Positions 49,088-60,193 of a stretch of DNA of 64,000 nucleotides are shown here, one piece after another (within the stretch, counting starts at the first letter, position 1; each line of letters starts with the position of its first letter). The position numbers and the translations under genes were made by a program. Under the pieces are notes generated by a model that did not search any database, was not told the DNA's origin, and saw only the letters and a list, made by a program, of their open reading frames with translations. Where the stretch lies: positions 149,239,121 through 149,303,120 of the forward strand of contig CM056742.1 of NCBI GenBank assembly GCA_029851415.1, given 5' to 3'. Source of the DNA: Eretmocerus hayati. Lineage: Eukaryota > Arthropoda > Insecta > Hymenoptera > Aphelinidae.

Positions 49088-51511
49088 GAGTGATTCTGAA
49101 GCAAGCTGGACAAAACCGTCACCAGGGGGGTCTGGGAAAAATCCGCAAAAATTTTTTTCCATTAGTACTATGTTGAAATAGTACGAAAAAATTTTTTTCA
49201 GATTTTTTCGGCCCCCCCCTGTGGGCCCCAGGGCCCATGAAAGGGCCATTTTAGGCCCTTTTTTAGCCTATTCTAGGAAAATCATAGCTCCGACGCAATT
49301 CAATATTTTTCAACGTAATTGGGCGCATTTTTCTCGTCAAGACTAGTACTTTTGAGAAAAAAATTGTCCAAGGCCACTTAGTGAGCCTGACGACTTCTGC
49401 CACCTATTTATTGAGAGCAAATTTTAGCGATTTTTGGGCTTGCTTCAAAGTGATGTAGCTCCCACTAGACATGTGATAATCGACTTTTACAAGTAGTCAT
49501 TTTAAAGGTCTTGGAAATACCTACAATTTCCTCACTTGTAAAAGTCAATTATCGCACTTTTTGTTGGAGCTACAGTCGATACAAGTTGAGCTATTTACGA
49601 AAAAGTCGAAAATTCAGGACTCGATTCCAAAAATGTATCTTAATTTTTTTTCACCAAACTTGTGCGAAAATGTTCTTTTAGACATCTACTTTTAGTAAAA
49701 AAAATTTGGCGGAGGTTATTTTTTTTTATTTTTTTTGCCGAGCGTTACAAAATGCCGCATTTCGTGGTTTTAGCAAAAACAGCATCTTTGACCACGGTCA
49801 CATATGCTCCCATCTGGACTGATGTGCACCAATCTGTGTGAAAGTACTCCCCAAAGTACCCCCAAGTACGTGTAAGAAGTTGCGGGGACGAGCCTCCACC
49901 CAGGAGCGAGCTGTAGGTTCTATTTACCGTGTCAAAAATAGGCATCATTTTGGCTATTCGAGCGTAAGCGACTGACAAGGGGAGCACTTGACTTCCGGAT
50001 CACCAATCCTTTCCAAACTTTTTTTACTGTTTGGTAGTACCTAGAATATGAAGAATCCAAAGTAACTCCGTCAAATGGGCCCCCTGTTCAGAGCTACAAG
50101 CTAAAACATTAGCATTGCGAGTATATCTATATATTTCACTCTTTAACATGGGCCTATATGGGCAATGCTAATATCATAGGCTGTACCTTTGAATAGGAGG
50201 CCTATTTGACGGAGTTACTCCGGATTCTTCATATTCTGGGTGATACCAAATCGTAAAACAATTTTGGGGAAGATTGGCGACCCGGAAGTTAAGTGCTCCC
50301 CTTGTGAGAGCATGATTTTACTCGTTCTGGCTCACAAATGAGATAATGGGGTAGAATGAGGATCAAAACATACTTTTCCGACTCAAAATGACCATCTAAA
50401 CACAATTCCGAGGTCAGTTTTGCTCTAAATAGTCGTCCCTCTGCCCCTCAAGAACTTAGATTCTGTCGACGGGTTCTGACCCGTTGAGGCACTAGACGAC
50501 ATTCTAGAGCTAAACTGACCTCGGAATTGTGTTCAGGTGGTCATTTTGAGTCGGAAAAATATGTTTGGATCCTCATTCTAGCCCATTATCTCATTTGTAA
50601 GCCAGAACAAGTAAAATCATGCTCTCAGTCGCTTACGGCTCGAATAGCCAAAATAATGTCTATTTTGGACACGGTGAATAGAACCTACAGCTCGCTCCTG
50701 GGTGGAGGCTCGTCCCCGCAAGTTCTTACACGTACTTGGGGGTACTTTGGGGAGTACTTTCACACAGATTGGTGCACATCAGTCCAGATGGGAGCATATG
50801 TGACCGTGGTCAAAGATGCTGTTTTTGCTAAAACCACAAAATGCGGCATTTTGTAATGCTCGGCAAAAAAAATAAAAAAAAATAACCTCCGCCAAATTTT
50901 TTTTACCAGAAGTAGATGTCTAAAAGAACATTTTCGCGCAAGTTTGGTGAAAAAAAATTAAGATATATTTTTGGAATCGAGTCCTGAATTTTCGACTTTT
51001 TCGTAAATAGCTCAACTTGTATCGACTGTAGCTCCAACAAAAAGTGCGATAATTGACTTTTACAAGTGGGCAAATTGTAGGTATTTTCAAGACCTTCAAA
51101 ATGACTACTTGTAAAAGTCGATTATCACATGTCTAGTGGGAGCTACATCACTTTGAAGCAAGCCCAAAAATCGCTAAAATTTGCTCTCAATAAATAGGTG
51201 GCAGAAGTCGTCAGGCTCACTTAGTGGCCTTGGACAATTTTTTTCTCAAAAGTACTAGTCTTGACGAGAAAAATGCGCCCAAGTACGTTGAAAAATATTG
51301 AATTGCGTCGGAGCTATGATTTTCCTAGAATAGGCTAAAAAAGGGCCTAATATGGCTCTTTCATGGGCCCTGGGGCCCACAGGGGAGCCGAAAAAATCTG
51401 AAAAAAATTTTTTCGTACTATTTCAACATAGTACTAATGGAAAAAAATTTTTGCGGATTTTTCCCAGACCCCCCTGGTGACGGTTTTGTCCAGCTTGCTC
51501 CAGAATCACTC
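49088..51511. mobile_element. Palindrome P: 2.4-kb foldback element with 4-bp duplication
   Basis: The ends GAGTGATTCTGAAGCAAGCT and AGCTTGCTCCAGAATCACTC are flanked by ATAT (49084-49087 and 51512-51515). The arms, about 1.04 kb each, pair nearly throughout and almost meet at a centre near 50470. A younger MITE-A copy (49976-50304) lies only in the left arm. Open frames in the arms (49745-49987 and 50527-50856) are mirror copies without a recognised domain. No transposase. Superfamilies with 4-bp duplications include Sola and Chapaev; I cannot choose. Confidence 0.85.
49976..50304 (-). mobile_element. MITE-A copy 3, inside the left arm of palindrome P
   Basis: A 329-bp copy with ends CAAGGGGAGCACTTGAC and the complement of AAGTGCTCCCCTTG, flanked by TGA (49973-49975 and 50305-50307). 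The matching site in the right arm, GCTCTCAGTCGC at 50621-50632, is uninterrupted and carries TCA once, so it is the empty site. Orientation is opposite to copies 1, 2 and 4 by its internal asymmetric motif (TTAACATGGGCCTATATGGG). Confidence 0.9.
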
Positions 51512-51689
51512 ATATATATCATTTTTAACTTGGGCCTACATGGGCAATACTAATGTCATAGGCTGTAACTTCGGACAGAGGGCCCATTTGACGGAGTTAC
51601 TCTGGATTCTCCATATTCTAGGTGGTACAAGACTGTGATAAAAGTCTGCTGAGCTTTGGTGACTCGCACTTCGTGGGTCCCCCTTGTGA

Positions 51690-54600
51690 GTATGAATTGT
51701 AAAATATTTTCAGGAAACATCCGATTTCCTAGGAAATTTCCCATCAAAAGGGTACCCATTGTACCCCTGATCTTTAAGAAAATGAGATAAAATATACAAC
51801 ACTTAACAGCCTAACAACCTGCGTCAATCGATACCATTGAAATCGTCGAATCGGCTAAAGCTCTTGCCCTTACAAAGAGCAACTCGTTCTGTACACCACG
51901 CGGTAAAAGGTCAACATTCGGAAAATGCCAACCACCACATCGTGGCCGCGGATCGCAGTGAAAAGCGAGATCAGGGCAAGAGAGTGTAGCACGGTCGTAA
52001 CCCATAGAATTGGACAAAAGCACGAGGCAAGCCGCGAAAATCTCCGGCACTTAACGCAAGCTCGCGACAAAAGCTTCTGGTGGCTGTTGTAGGTACCGTT
52101 GAACTGCCATCCTTCGTAACGTTTTTGGTACACAAAATAACGCGTCTGAATAAGCATTCCAGACTCTCAACAACGAATTTTAGCCGTGAGCAGATATAGA
52201 TGCTTATGTTTACGTACCGAGAGTTGGAATATTACACGCGTTGCGCAGCTTGTAAGCTCTGCAGCTAATGAAATTTAAATGCGCGCACGCGCTCGGGTTG
52301 TACTATGGGATTAGCTTGGGTGCAGAACCTGCAAGCTCGTTGCGAGCTAGACTGGAATGGTTGTCCTTTCGTAGCTGTTAGCTCGTTGTCGAGTTTTGAA
52401 AGGTGCAGACACTGTTTTGGAATTGGTTTTAATACGTTAATTTTCTTAAGGCTGGCAAGTATGGAGTATGTGAGGAATATGTGAGAGTAAACGATTAATT
52501 GAAGTAACTTGCTTTTGAATTATAAGGTAGGATAAAGAGTGATGGCGAATCAGTTTTTAGTAGTTTTTGATCGAAAAGGTTCTTCGAAAAACCTACTCGA
52601 AGATTCAACGTCAAATTCTTCGTAAAGTCAGCGATGAGGTCCAAAAAGGCAAAGCAAAACATTAGCTTCAAAATTGAAGAGTATAGCCCGTGTTTTATTC
52701 TAATTGATTCTTTATGAAGATTCAAAAATTTTCGGCTTGGTTTTGCAATTATTATTGGAGATTTCTGTTGGAGTTCCAACGTAATACAGTACTGATGTAT
52801 ATTTTCTTGTAAATTCTCGTGTCAGAGTCTCGCGCACTTTATCTGGATTTCTTCAGAAACGATTATACGGAGATATTATCACGCAAGAATCATCATCGCA
52901 TCTCGAATCCCATGAGGACTCTATTGACCACAACTGTAAAATTACAGAAGTACAAGTAGATGAGCTCGTTATGGCAGGCAACCCTACCCTAGAGACAATC
53001 AAAAGATGTTTCATTAATCTTAGAAACGTTCATAACGACCTTTGTAAATATTACTTTAATGAAAAGACATGAGCAGATCCCATCTCTCTTACAATGTTGG
53101 CGTGAGTTTGTATTACTTTCTATTTGAGAGATTTTACCGTGCAAAAATTCTATGCAGCAGACTATACGTTAAGTTTTACTATCTCTGATCATGCAATAGG
53201 TTTTGTGAAATCTTCACAGCGTAAGTGAAATAGTAGCTGACGAAAATACATCGTTATATCAGAGCAAACTGAATATGAGACCTCTCTTTCTACATGCATT
53301 GTGTTCGTAGTTCATTAATCGTGGAATTGGTCTCCTGTGCTGAAATGAGAAAATTTCCACTTCAAAACTTCTTAATCTATTTTAGAACAAAGAAAAGAAG
53401 AATAAATACTAAAACGCACGTTTTTCAAACGGACAAAGATCAATTTCAAAATAGAGTTGATATAAATACATACTTTTTGGCTTATGTTTAGTACATTGGA
53501 GACGATTCAGACGCATCTCGCTAACTACTTTGAAGTGAGATTAGAGAAACCTACTCGAATTTGAAATCATTCGACCGTTTGATGTGCGCAAAGCTATGAG
53601 TATCGGCAATCGGTGCAAGTCACACTACACGGTGCGCAATATAGTCATTCCCTCAGTGAATTTCAATCGAATGATTCCTATCTATGTGTCTCAGATACAA
53701 GGTTGACATACATAGAGCCTGCTCTATCCATATAAAGGACCTTATAGCAAGTACTTGGCATAATTAAAGCGAATGATGACTCAAAGACGCGCATGGTTAA
53801 TCATCCTAATGGGCATTCGTTTTTTTCATGAAATATTGCTATGCATCGCTCAAAGCAGTTTACATCTTTGAGCTCCTTGCTCTATTCCTGTGTGAAATAG
53901 GATTCCTATGAATATGTTCATGAATGCATCCTATCTATATTTTGAAGGGCTCTAATTTTATCTGAGAAACGAGGGAATTTAATTTTGAATGTGATATCTT
54001 CGAGAAGCTTAGTTTTGAATTGCTGTAATGTCATCATTGAAAGCAATAGACGAGTTCCCTTGAGATAGCAGAGATTTGATGTTTGCAATTCCTCATCAAA
54101 ATTCTCAAATCGAAATGAAGTAATACGATCGGATGATTCAAGTTTCTCTCAAACAAGTTCGAATGAGAAACTTTAAGGGAACCAAAGTCATCCAATTAAT
54201 GGAGAAAGGCTAGCAAATGTTTTCAAAGAATTCGTCATAATTTTTTGAACTTCGATGATCGCGGAGTACTATTAGTAGAAATCACAATATTTGCTAACCA
54301 CAATCAAATCAAGCGTACAATAATTCTCAGAGAAAAACATTTGTTCGTAATGTGGCCGTGAATTGTGTCGATTTGTCGATGAGATTCTAAATGAGGTTTG
54401 AAGTGACTTGTAGTGATATACAGAGTCAAATACTCTCTCTGGACATTGTTTTGTTATTCACGGTAGCGTGCCGTACTGGAACAATATGAGCTAGCTATCC
54501 AACAATGAAGACTATTCGACTGATATTCAATCAGCGGGATGAATGAAATGAGAGCATCATGATGCACAAACATGCAAATTTATTTTTTATTCGGAAACAC

Positions 54601-55855
54601 TTGCATACGTTCACCTAGGAGTAAATTTTGTCATGCTACGTATTTATTGATAAATTTGGATTTACAGTGGAAAAAAACTCAGAATTGCAGCCCCAGTATC
54701 TTTCTAATTTTCTTTCTCACTAGTGAAGAGTATACAGATAGCAAGACAAAAATTCCAACGACCGGAATTCTCATGTCTGACCTCAATCTCAAAGCTGATG
54801 ATCTGCGAGGAAACCAAGAAAAGTCTCATCGAAACGGAATCGAATCGGTCGAGAAAAGGAGTGAACCGATGCTCCGGATCGTCGATTCGTTTTATAAATT
54901 CCATGAATAGTTTTCGCGGCCAGTCTGTGGTAGCTTTCATCAGCTCTCTGCTTGCCACGAGTTTCGCAAACGGAAGAATCTCGACTCTGTGCAACCAGTT
55001 TTACCTCACTCACACTCACTTTCTCGTTCACTTTAGCAATGCTAGCCAAGAAAAGCCAAGCGCTATATAGAAGAGTTCAATAGTCATGCTTTCGAATTTC
55101 CAATATCAGCAGCACGTTGTGGAGATTCGGTGACGAAAAAAGATACCATTCTTATGCGTATACTATATATATAGGAAAGCCTTGTGGTATTCCGTATTCT
55201 AACCGACACGTGGTTGCACATACCATGCAAAAGCTCATGTTCAGTCTCCTTATATATATCTTGCTATAGATATCCTCTGACACTCTCTCTGTCTCGTTCG
55301 CGCATTATCATATTTATGAGTCCAAAAGCCGGATTCGTCGATGCTATGGAGAAAGTCTTGGGTATACGGTATAGTAGAAGCTCGAACGCTGAGCGAGATT
55401 TCGGAATTCAGGATTTGCAAAGCTTGCGTCGCCGTTGTTGCTTCCATACCAGAGGAACACGGTGTCCGGATGTATAAGCTCTCTTAGTCTGATCTTCAAT
55501 TGGGTGAGGTTGGATCATTTGCTATTTGATGGGAAAAGAATTTAGTGCCTTGGGAGTGATACACACAGTGTAATAATCGAATTAGAGTCGTCGTGATAGC
55601 CGCGTGGTCTTAAGAATATATCATGAGTGAGATGATTGTTTTCATCACAATTCCTACTAGCGTCATTGCCTCTCTCGCTCCAGTTCGATGAACTTGTAGT
55701 GTTTTTGATAAGTTAGGATGCCTGAAATGCCTTTGTAGCTCGAAAATGATATTTGTAGGAATATGGATGAGGATCAATCGATGGTATTGAAAAGAGGTTA
55801 TTTGTGAAGTTCGTAAAGATGAGATTTTGTCGAAGTAGTGCCACTCATAGTATAA
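51690..55855. other. Unassigned sequence
   Basis: 51820-52160 is GC-richer. A minus frame there (52050 downward; starts with GTG) has a GTAAGG donor-like site after ELLF, but a stop lies directly upstream and no domain is seen. 54572-55070 has overlapping frames on both strands. No gene is supported. Confidence 0.35.
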
Positions 55856-56320
55856 CCACTCACCAGCCCGTCTGGCAAACTACTCATAAACCTGTCCACA
55901 CACTCGCCCGACTATCATCCTACCCACCTAACGCATCTTCCGCGCCCCCACCCATAAACCACATTGCTACGTATTATATTTTAGCCATCCCAGCTCAGTC
56001 CAGCCCGAATCAGACAGTCCCCGATCGATTTAGACCATCCGAGACACTTTCAAACCACTCTAGACCATTCCAGACCACTTCAGACCATTCCAGACTGTAG
56101 CAAACCGTTCCAGACCATTCCAAACCGTAGTGGATCGTAGGTAACAGTCAAGGACCATTCTAGACTGTGGTAGACCATTGCAAACCGTACCAAGCCGTTC
56201 TACACCATTCGGGATAGTGCTAGACCGTGCGATACCTTGATAGACCATTCCAGACTGTACTAGGACGTTGCAGACCGTTGCCAACCATACCACACCGTTG
56301 CAGACCATTCCAAATGATTC
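55856..56320 (-). repeat. Second decamer array with its shared flank (inverted)
   Basis: The flank 55856-55985 (CAGCCCGTCTGG, CTACCCACCTAACGCATCTT, TACGTATTATATTTTAGCC) is the reverse complement of 30896-31030. It leads into CCATTCCAGA decamers at a strict 10-base step to about 56315. A CCCA-rich run (56325-56390) follows. Confidence 0.85.
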
Positions 56321-56851
56321 ATCCAACCGACTACCTGCTTACCCACTCACCAACCCATTTACCCATTCACCCATCCATGACCCTTACGAATACCAATTCT
56401 ACTCTACCCCTTTCAACTAGGCGACCCGATACGCGGGATCCGGACGGACAAATTTTGAACTGGCATTCAATTAGACAATAGAATTATCATGAATTCCTAC
56501 ATCTCAAAAATCCACGATTACTTGAGTAATTTGAACGCAAGAAAATTAGAGTTTTTGAGCTACACGTTGGATTTTGTATGTTGTTCGTAGGGGGTATGAA
56601 GTTATTCTCGAAAGTAGAAGAATCACAAATGAGGTTCAGCATTGGCTCCGGAATTGTATTAAGACAGAGGAGAACCTTACTTTTGATTTCTTGGCAAAGG
56701 ATTGAATAGAGACGAGCAAGGTAGGTTTAAGAGAGTAACTAATGAAACTGCACTACTCGACGAGTACTTACTATCTTTGAGATGGTTGAAAATTTGCGTG
56801 ACTGCACATCGCATTTCCGGCTGAATGCCATTAACATGGGTGTAGAGTGGT
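56321..56851. other. Unassigned sequence with CCCA-rich run
   Basis: The run of ACCCA/CCAT units at 56330-56390 is low complexity. Nothing else is seen. Confidence 0.4.
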
Positions 56852-57116
56852 TATGATGACCCAGGCCGGGAAAAAATTACTCTTTCCCAAAGACCGAACC
56901 TATGTATGCCCACGTCAAATCGTGCACTGAATCCAAAAATGAGACTATTTTGCACCAGACACCCACAAAATTTTTAGAAGGAAGGGAAACATCTTTTTCC
57001 AAGGCGGGTGTTAAATTTTCAACTTCGGATTCTGAAAGAGGAGAAAGTTTTGCGTCCAAATATAGACTCTTGAAAATTTCCATTCTGATGCTTGTCCTAA
57101 TCCACTACCCAAGGTG

Positions 57117-59540
57117 AGACTCGTGCTCGAGGACTCGATGCGCTACTCGTGATCGAGAACTCAGTGTGGTACTCGTGATCGAGAACTCAATGTGGTGATC
57201 GTGATCGAAAACTCGGTGTGGTGCTCGTCATCGAGAACTCGACGTGGTACTCGTGATCCAACACTCAGTTCGATACTTGTGATACAGCACTCACAAGGGG
57301 GCACCACAGTGTTTGGGTCGACAATCGCCTCCAAGGTTTTTCTATGGTTTGGTACTACCTAGAATATGAAGAATCCAGAGTAACTCCGTCCCATGGGCCC
57401 CTGTCCAAAGATACAGCCACTGAGACTAGCATTGCTTATATAGGCCTATGTTTAAAAAATGATATCTATAGATATACTGACAGTGATAACGTTTTTGACC
57501 ATAGCTCTTCACGGGAGGCCCATTCGACGGGGTAACTCTGGATTCTCCATATTCTAGGTAGTACCAAACTGTAAAAAAATTTTGCGGGTGATTGACGACC
57601 CAAACATTGTGGCCCCCTTTGTCAGTGTGGTACTCGTGATTGAAAACTCAGTTTGGTGCTCGTCATCGAGAACTTGATGTGGTACTCGTGATCCAGAACT
57701 CAAAATGGTATTCGTGATCGAGCATTCAGTGTGGGACTCGTGTTCGAGCAATCAGTTTGGTACTCGTGATTGAGAACCCAGTGTGGTACTCGTCATCGAG
57801 AACTCAATGTGATACTCGTCATCGAATACTTGATGTGGTGTTCGTGATCCAGCACTCAATGTAATACTCGTGACCGAGAACTCAGTGTGCTACTCCTGAT
57901 CGAGAACTCAATGTGGTACTCGTCATCCAGAATTCGTTGTGGTACTCGTGATCGAGAACTCAATGTGGTACTTGTTATCGTGGACCTGATGTGGTGCTCG
58001 TGATCCAGCACTCAGTTCGATACTTGTGATCAGGCACTCAGTGTGGTACTTGTGACCGAGATCTCAGTACGGTACTCGTCATCGAGATCTCTATAAGGTA
58101 CTCGTGATCCTGCGTTTAGTTTGGTACTTGTGTTCGAGAAATCGGTGTGGTACTCGTAATCAAGTACTCAATGTGGTACACTTGATCGAGATCTCAGTGT
58201 TGTACTCGTCATCGGGACTTAATCAAATACTCAGTACCGAGAACTCAGTATGGTACTCGTGATCGAGAACTCGATGTGGTACTTGTAAACGAGATCTCAG
58301 TGTGGTATTCGTCATCGAGAATTCAACAAGGTACTCGTGATCCCGAATTCAGTTAGGTACTTGTGTTCGGGAACTCAGTCTGGTACTCGGGGTCGAAAAC
58401 TCTGTGTGGTACTTGTAATCAAGAACTCAATGTGGTTTTCGTGATCGAGATCTCAGTGTTGTACTCCTCGTCCAGGACTGTATAGTATGCGTGATCGAGA
58501 ACTCAATCGAATACACATGATCGAGAACTCAGTGTGGCACTCGTCATCAAGAACTTAGTGTGGTGCTCACCATCGAAAACTCGATGTGGTACTCGTGATC
58601 CGGCACTCAGTTCGGTACTCGTGATCGAGAACTAGTGTGCTACTCCTGGTAGAGAATTCAATGTGGTACTCGTTATCGAAAATTCAGTGTGGTACTTGAG
58701 ATCAAGAACTCAATGTGGTACTCGTGATCGAAAACTTCATGTGGAACTCGTCATCGAGGACTCGATGTGATACTGATCATCGAATACTCGATGTGTTATT
58801 CGTGATCCAGCACTCAATGTAATACTCGTGATCGAGAACTCGATATGGCAGTCGTCATCAAGAACTCAAGATTGTACCTGTGATCCAGCACTCAGTTCGA
58901 TACTCGTGATCACTCAGTGTGGTAGTTGTAAACGAGATCGCAGTGTGGTACTCGTCATCGAGATCTCAATAAGGTACTCGTGATCCCGCATTCAGTTTAG
59001 TACTTGTGCTCGAGAACTTAGTGTGGTACTTGTGATCGAAAACTCTGTGTGGTACTTGTAATCAAGAACTCAATGGGGTTTTCGTGATCGAGCCCTCAGT
59101 CCGGTGCGCGTGACCCAGAAGTCGATGTGGTACTCAGGATCTAGGAGTCAGTGTGGTACTCAGGACCAGAACTCAATGTCGTACTCTCGATCTAAAACTG
59201 AATGTCGTACTCGTTATCGAGGACTGTGTAGTACGCGTGATCGAGAACTCAATCAAATACACATGATTGAGATCTCAGTGTGGTACTTGTGATCGAGAAC
59301 TCGATAGAAACTCGTGATCGAGTACTCAATAAGGTACTTGTAAACGAGATCTTAGTGTGGTACTCGTGATCCAGAACTCAATGGAATACTCGTGATCGAT
59401 AACTCGATGTGATTTTCGTGATCCAGAACTCAATGAGGTACTCGTGATCGAGACCTTACTATTGTACACGTTGTCGAGGTCTCAGTGTCTTTTTTGTGAT
59501 CGAAAACTCAAAAAAAAACTCGAGTGCAAAAACTCGATGT
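57117..59540 (+). repeat. 26-bp satellite array of FB-sat 2 (interrupted)
   Basis: Same monomer core as in FB-sat 1 (GTACTCGTGATCGAGAACTC plus six bases), about 80 diverged units. The variant block GGTGCGCGTGACCCAGAAGT and following monomers at 59103-59220 matches the higher-order block of FB-sat 1 in order. MITE-A copy 4 interrupts the array at 57294-57621. Confidence 0.9.
57294..57621 (+). mobile_element. MITE-A copy 4, inserted in the satellite array
   Basis: A 328-bp copy with ends CAAGGGGGCACCACAG and the complement of TGTGGCCCCCTTTG, flanked by TCA (57291-57293 and 57622-57624). Removing it with one TCA restores GCACTCAGTGTGG, a normal monomer junction. Confidence 0.9.
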
Positions 59541-59810
59541 GGTCATCGAGAATTTAAGTACCTTATTGAGTTCTCGTTGCCGAATATCACACTGAGTTCT
59601 CGATCATGAGTACCACACTGAGTTCTTGATCACGGATACCGAACTGAGTGCTCGATCACGAGTACCACCTTGAGTTCTCGACCACGAGTACCACCTTGAG
59701 TTCTCGACCACGAGTACCACACCGAGTTCTCGATCACGAGTATCACCTCGAGTTCTGGATCAAGATCATCATCGGGGTGGAAATTTTCAGAACTCCATAC
59801 TTAAACGTAA

Positions 59811-60006
59811 TAGTATATTACGCAACTAGAGAGTAAAAAAGTGGGCGGACCCCTCGCGCAGCCGAGAGTGATAAAAACCCGGGAGGTGGTCGTCCTCCCT
59901 ACTCCCTAGTTGCGCTTTTTACTTTCCACTACGAGGGAACGGAAACTCGCGTCATTTACGTTCCGCGAAGCGGGAGTAAATTGCGTCTTCTAGTCCATAG
60001 TAGTAA
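59811..60006. mobile_element. 196-bp insertion in the right arm of FB-sat 2
   Basis: The arm sequence reads ATACTTAAACGTAA, then this GC-rich insert, then CCTCTACCCCC. In FB-sat 1 the corresponding arm has no insert. It starts TAGTATATTACGCAACTAGA, similar to the start of the 830-bp repeat (AGTATATTACTGTACTAG), and contains TTCCGCGAAGCGGGA, a GCGAAGC-like mini-hairpin. Inverted CGCAACTAG and CTAGTTGCG lie within it. Confidence 0.6.
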
Positions 60007-60193
60007 AAAACCTCTACCCCCTCCAGAATACGAGGTTAAAGGTCAGGCACCTGCATTTAAAAAAAATTATTCCCCGTTTTCCTCAAAAATTTGGGGTTGC
60101 CCGGGGAAAACTGATGGCACATGATTTCACCTAGGGATACATAGGTCCGGTCTCTGGGAAAGGGTACTTTTTCTCGCCGGCCTGTATGATTAC

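Larger units (their letters stand above)
47776..51686 (+). mobile_element. MITE-A copy 2, split by two later insertions
   Basis: The left half (47776-47928) begins CAAGGGGGACCCACG after TGA (47773-47775). The right half (51516-51686) ends GGGTCCCCCTTG before TGA (51687-51689). Joined without the interior, the halves match the other MITE-A copies through the ATATCTATATAT centre. Element X and palindrome P sit side by side in that centre. Confidence 0.85.
56862..60184. mobile_element. Foldback element FB-sat 2 (3.3 kb) with probable 9-bp duplication
   Basis: The left end CAGGCCGGGAAAAAATTACT and the right-end complement CAGGCCGGCGAGAAAAAGTA begin long inverted arms that continue through CTTTCCCAAAGACC with CTTTCCCAGAGACC. 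The flanks TATGATGAC (56852-56860) and TATGATTAC (60185-60193) match at 8 of 9 positions. A 26-bp satellite runs forward at 57117-59540 and reversed at 59575-59760, as in FB-sat 1. A 9-bp duplication with long arms fits Foldback or Mutator-type mobilisation (inference). Two later insertions are inside. Confidence 0.8.

Noticed and set aside
49745..50856. Two mirror frames in the arms of palindrome P as a possible transposase
   Set aside because: They are the same sequence read in the two arms, are short, and lack catalytic motifs.
51811..52157. Signal-peptide-like minus-strand frame with a GTAAGG donor
   Set aside because: GTG start directly after a stop codon; a second overlapping frame is equally open, so composition explains both.
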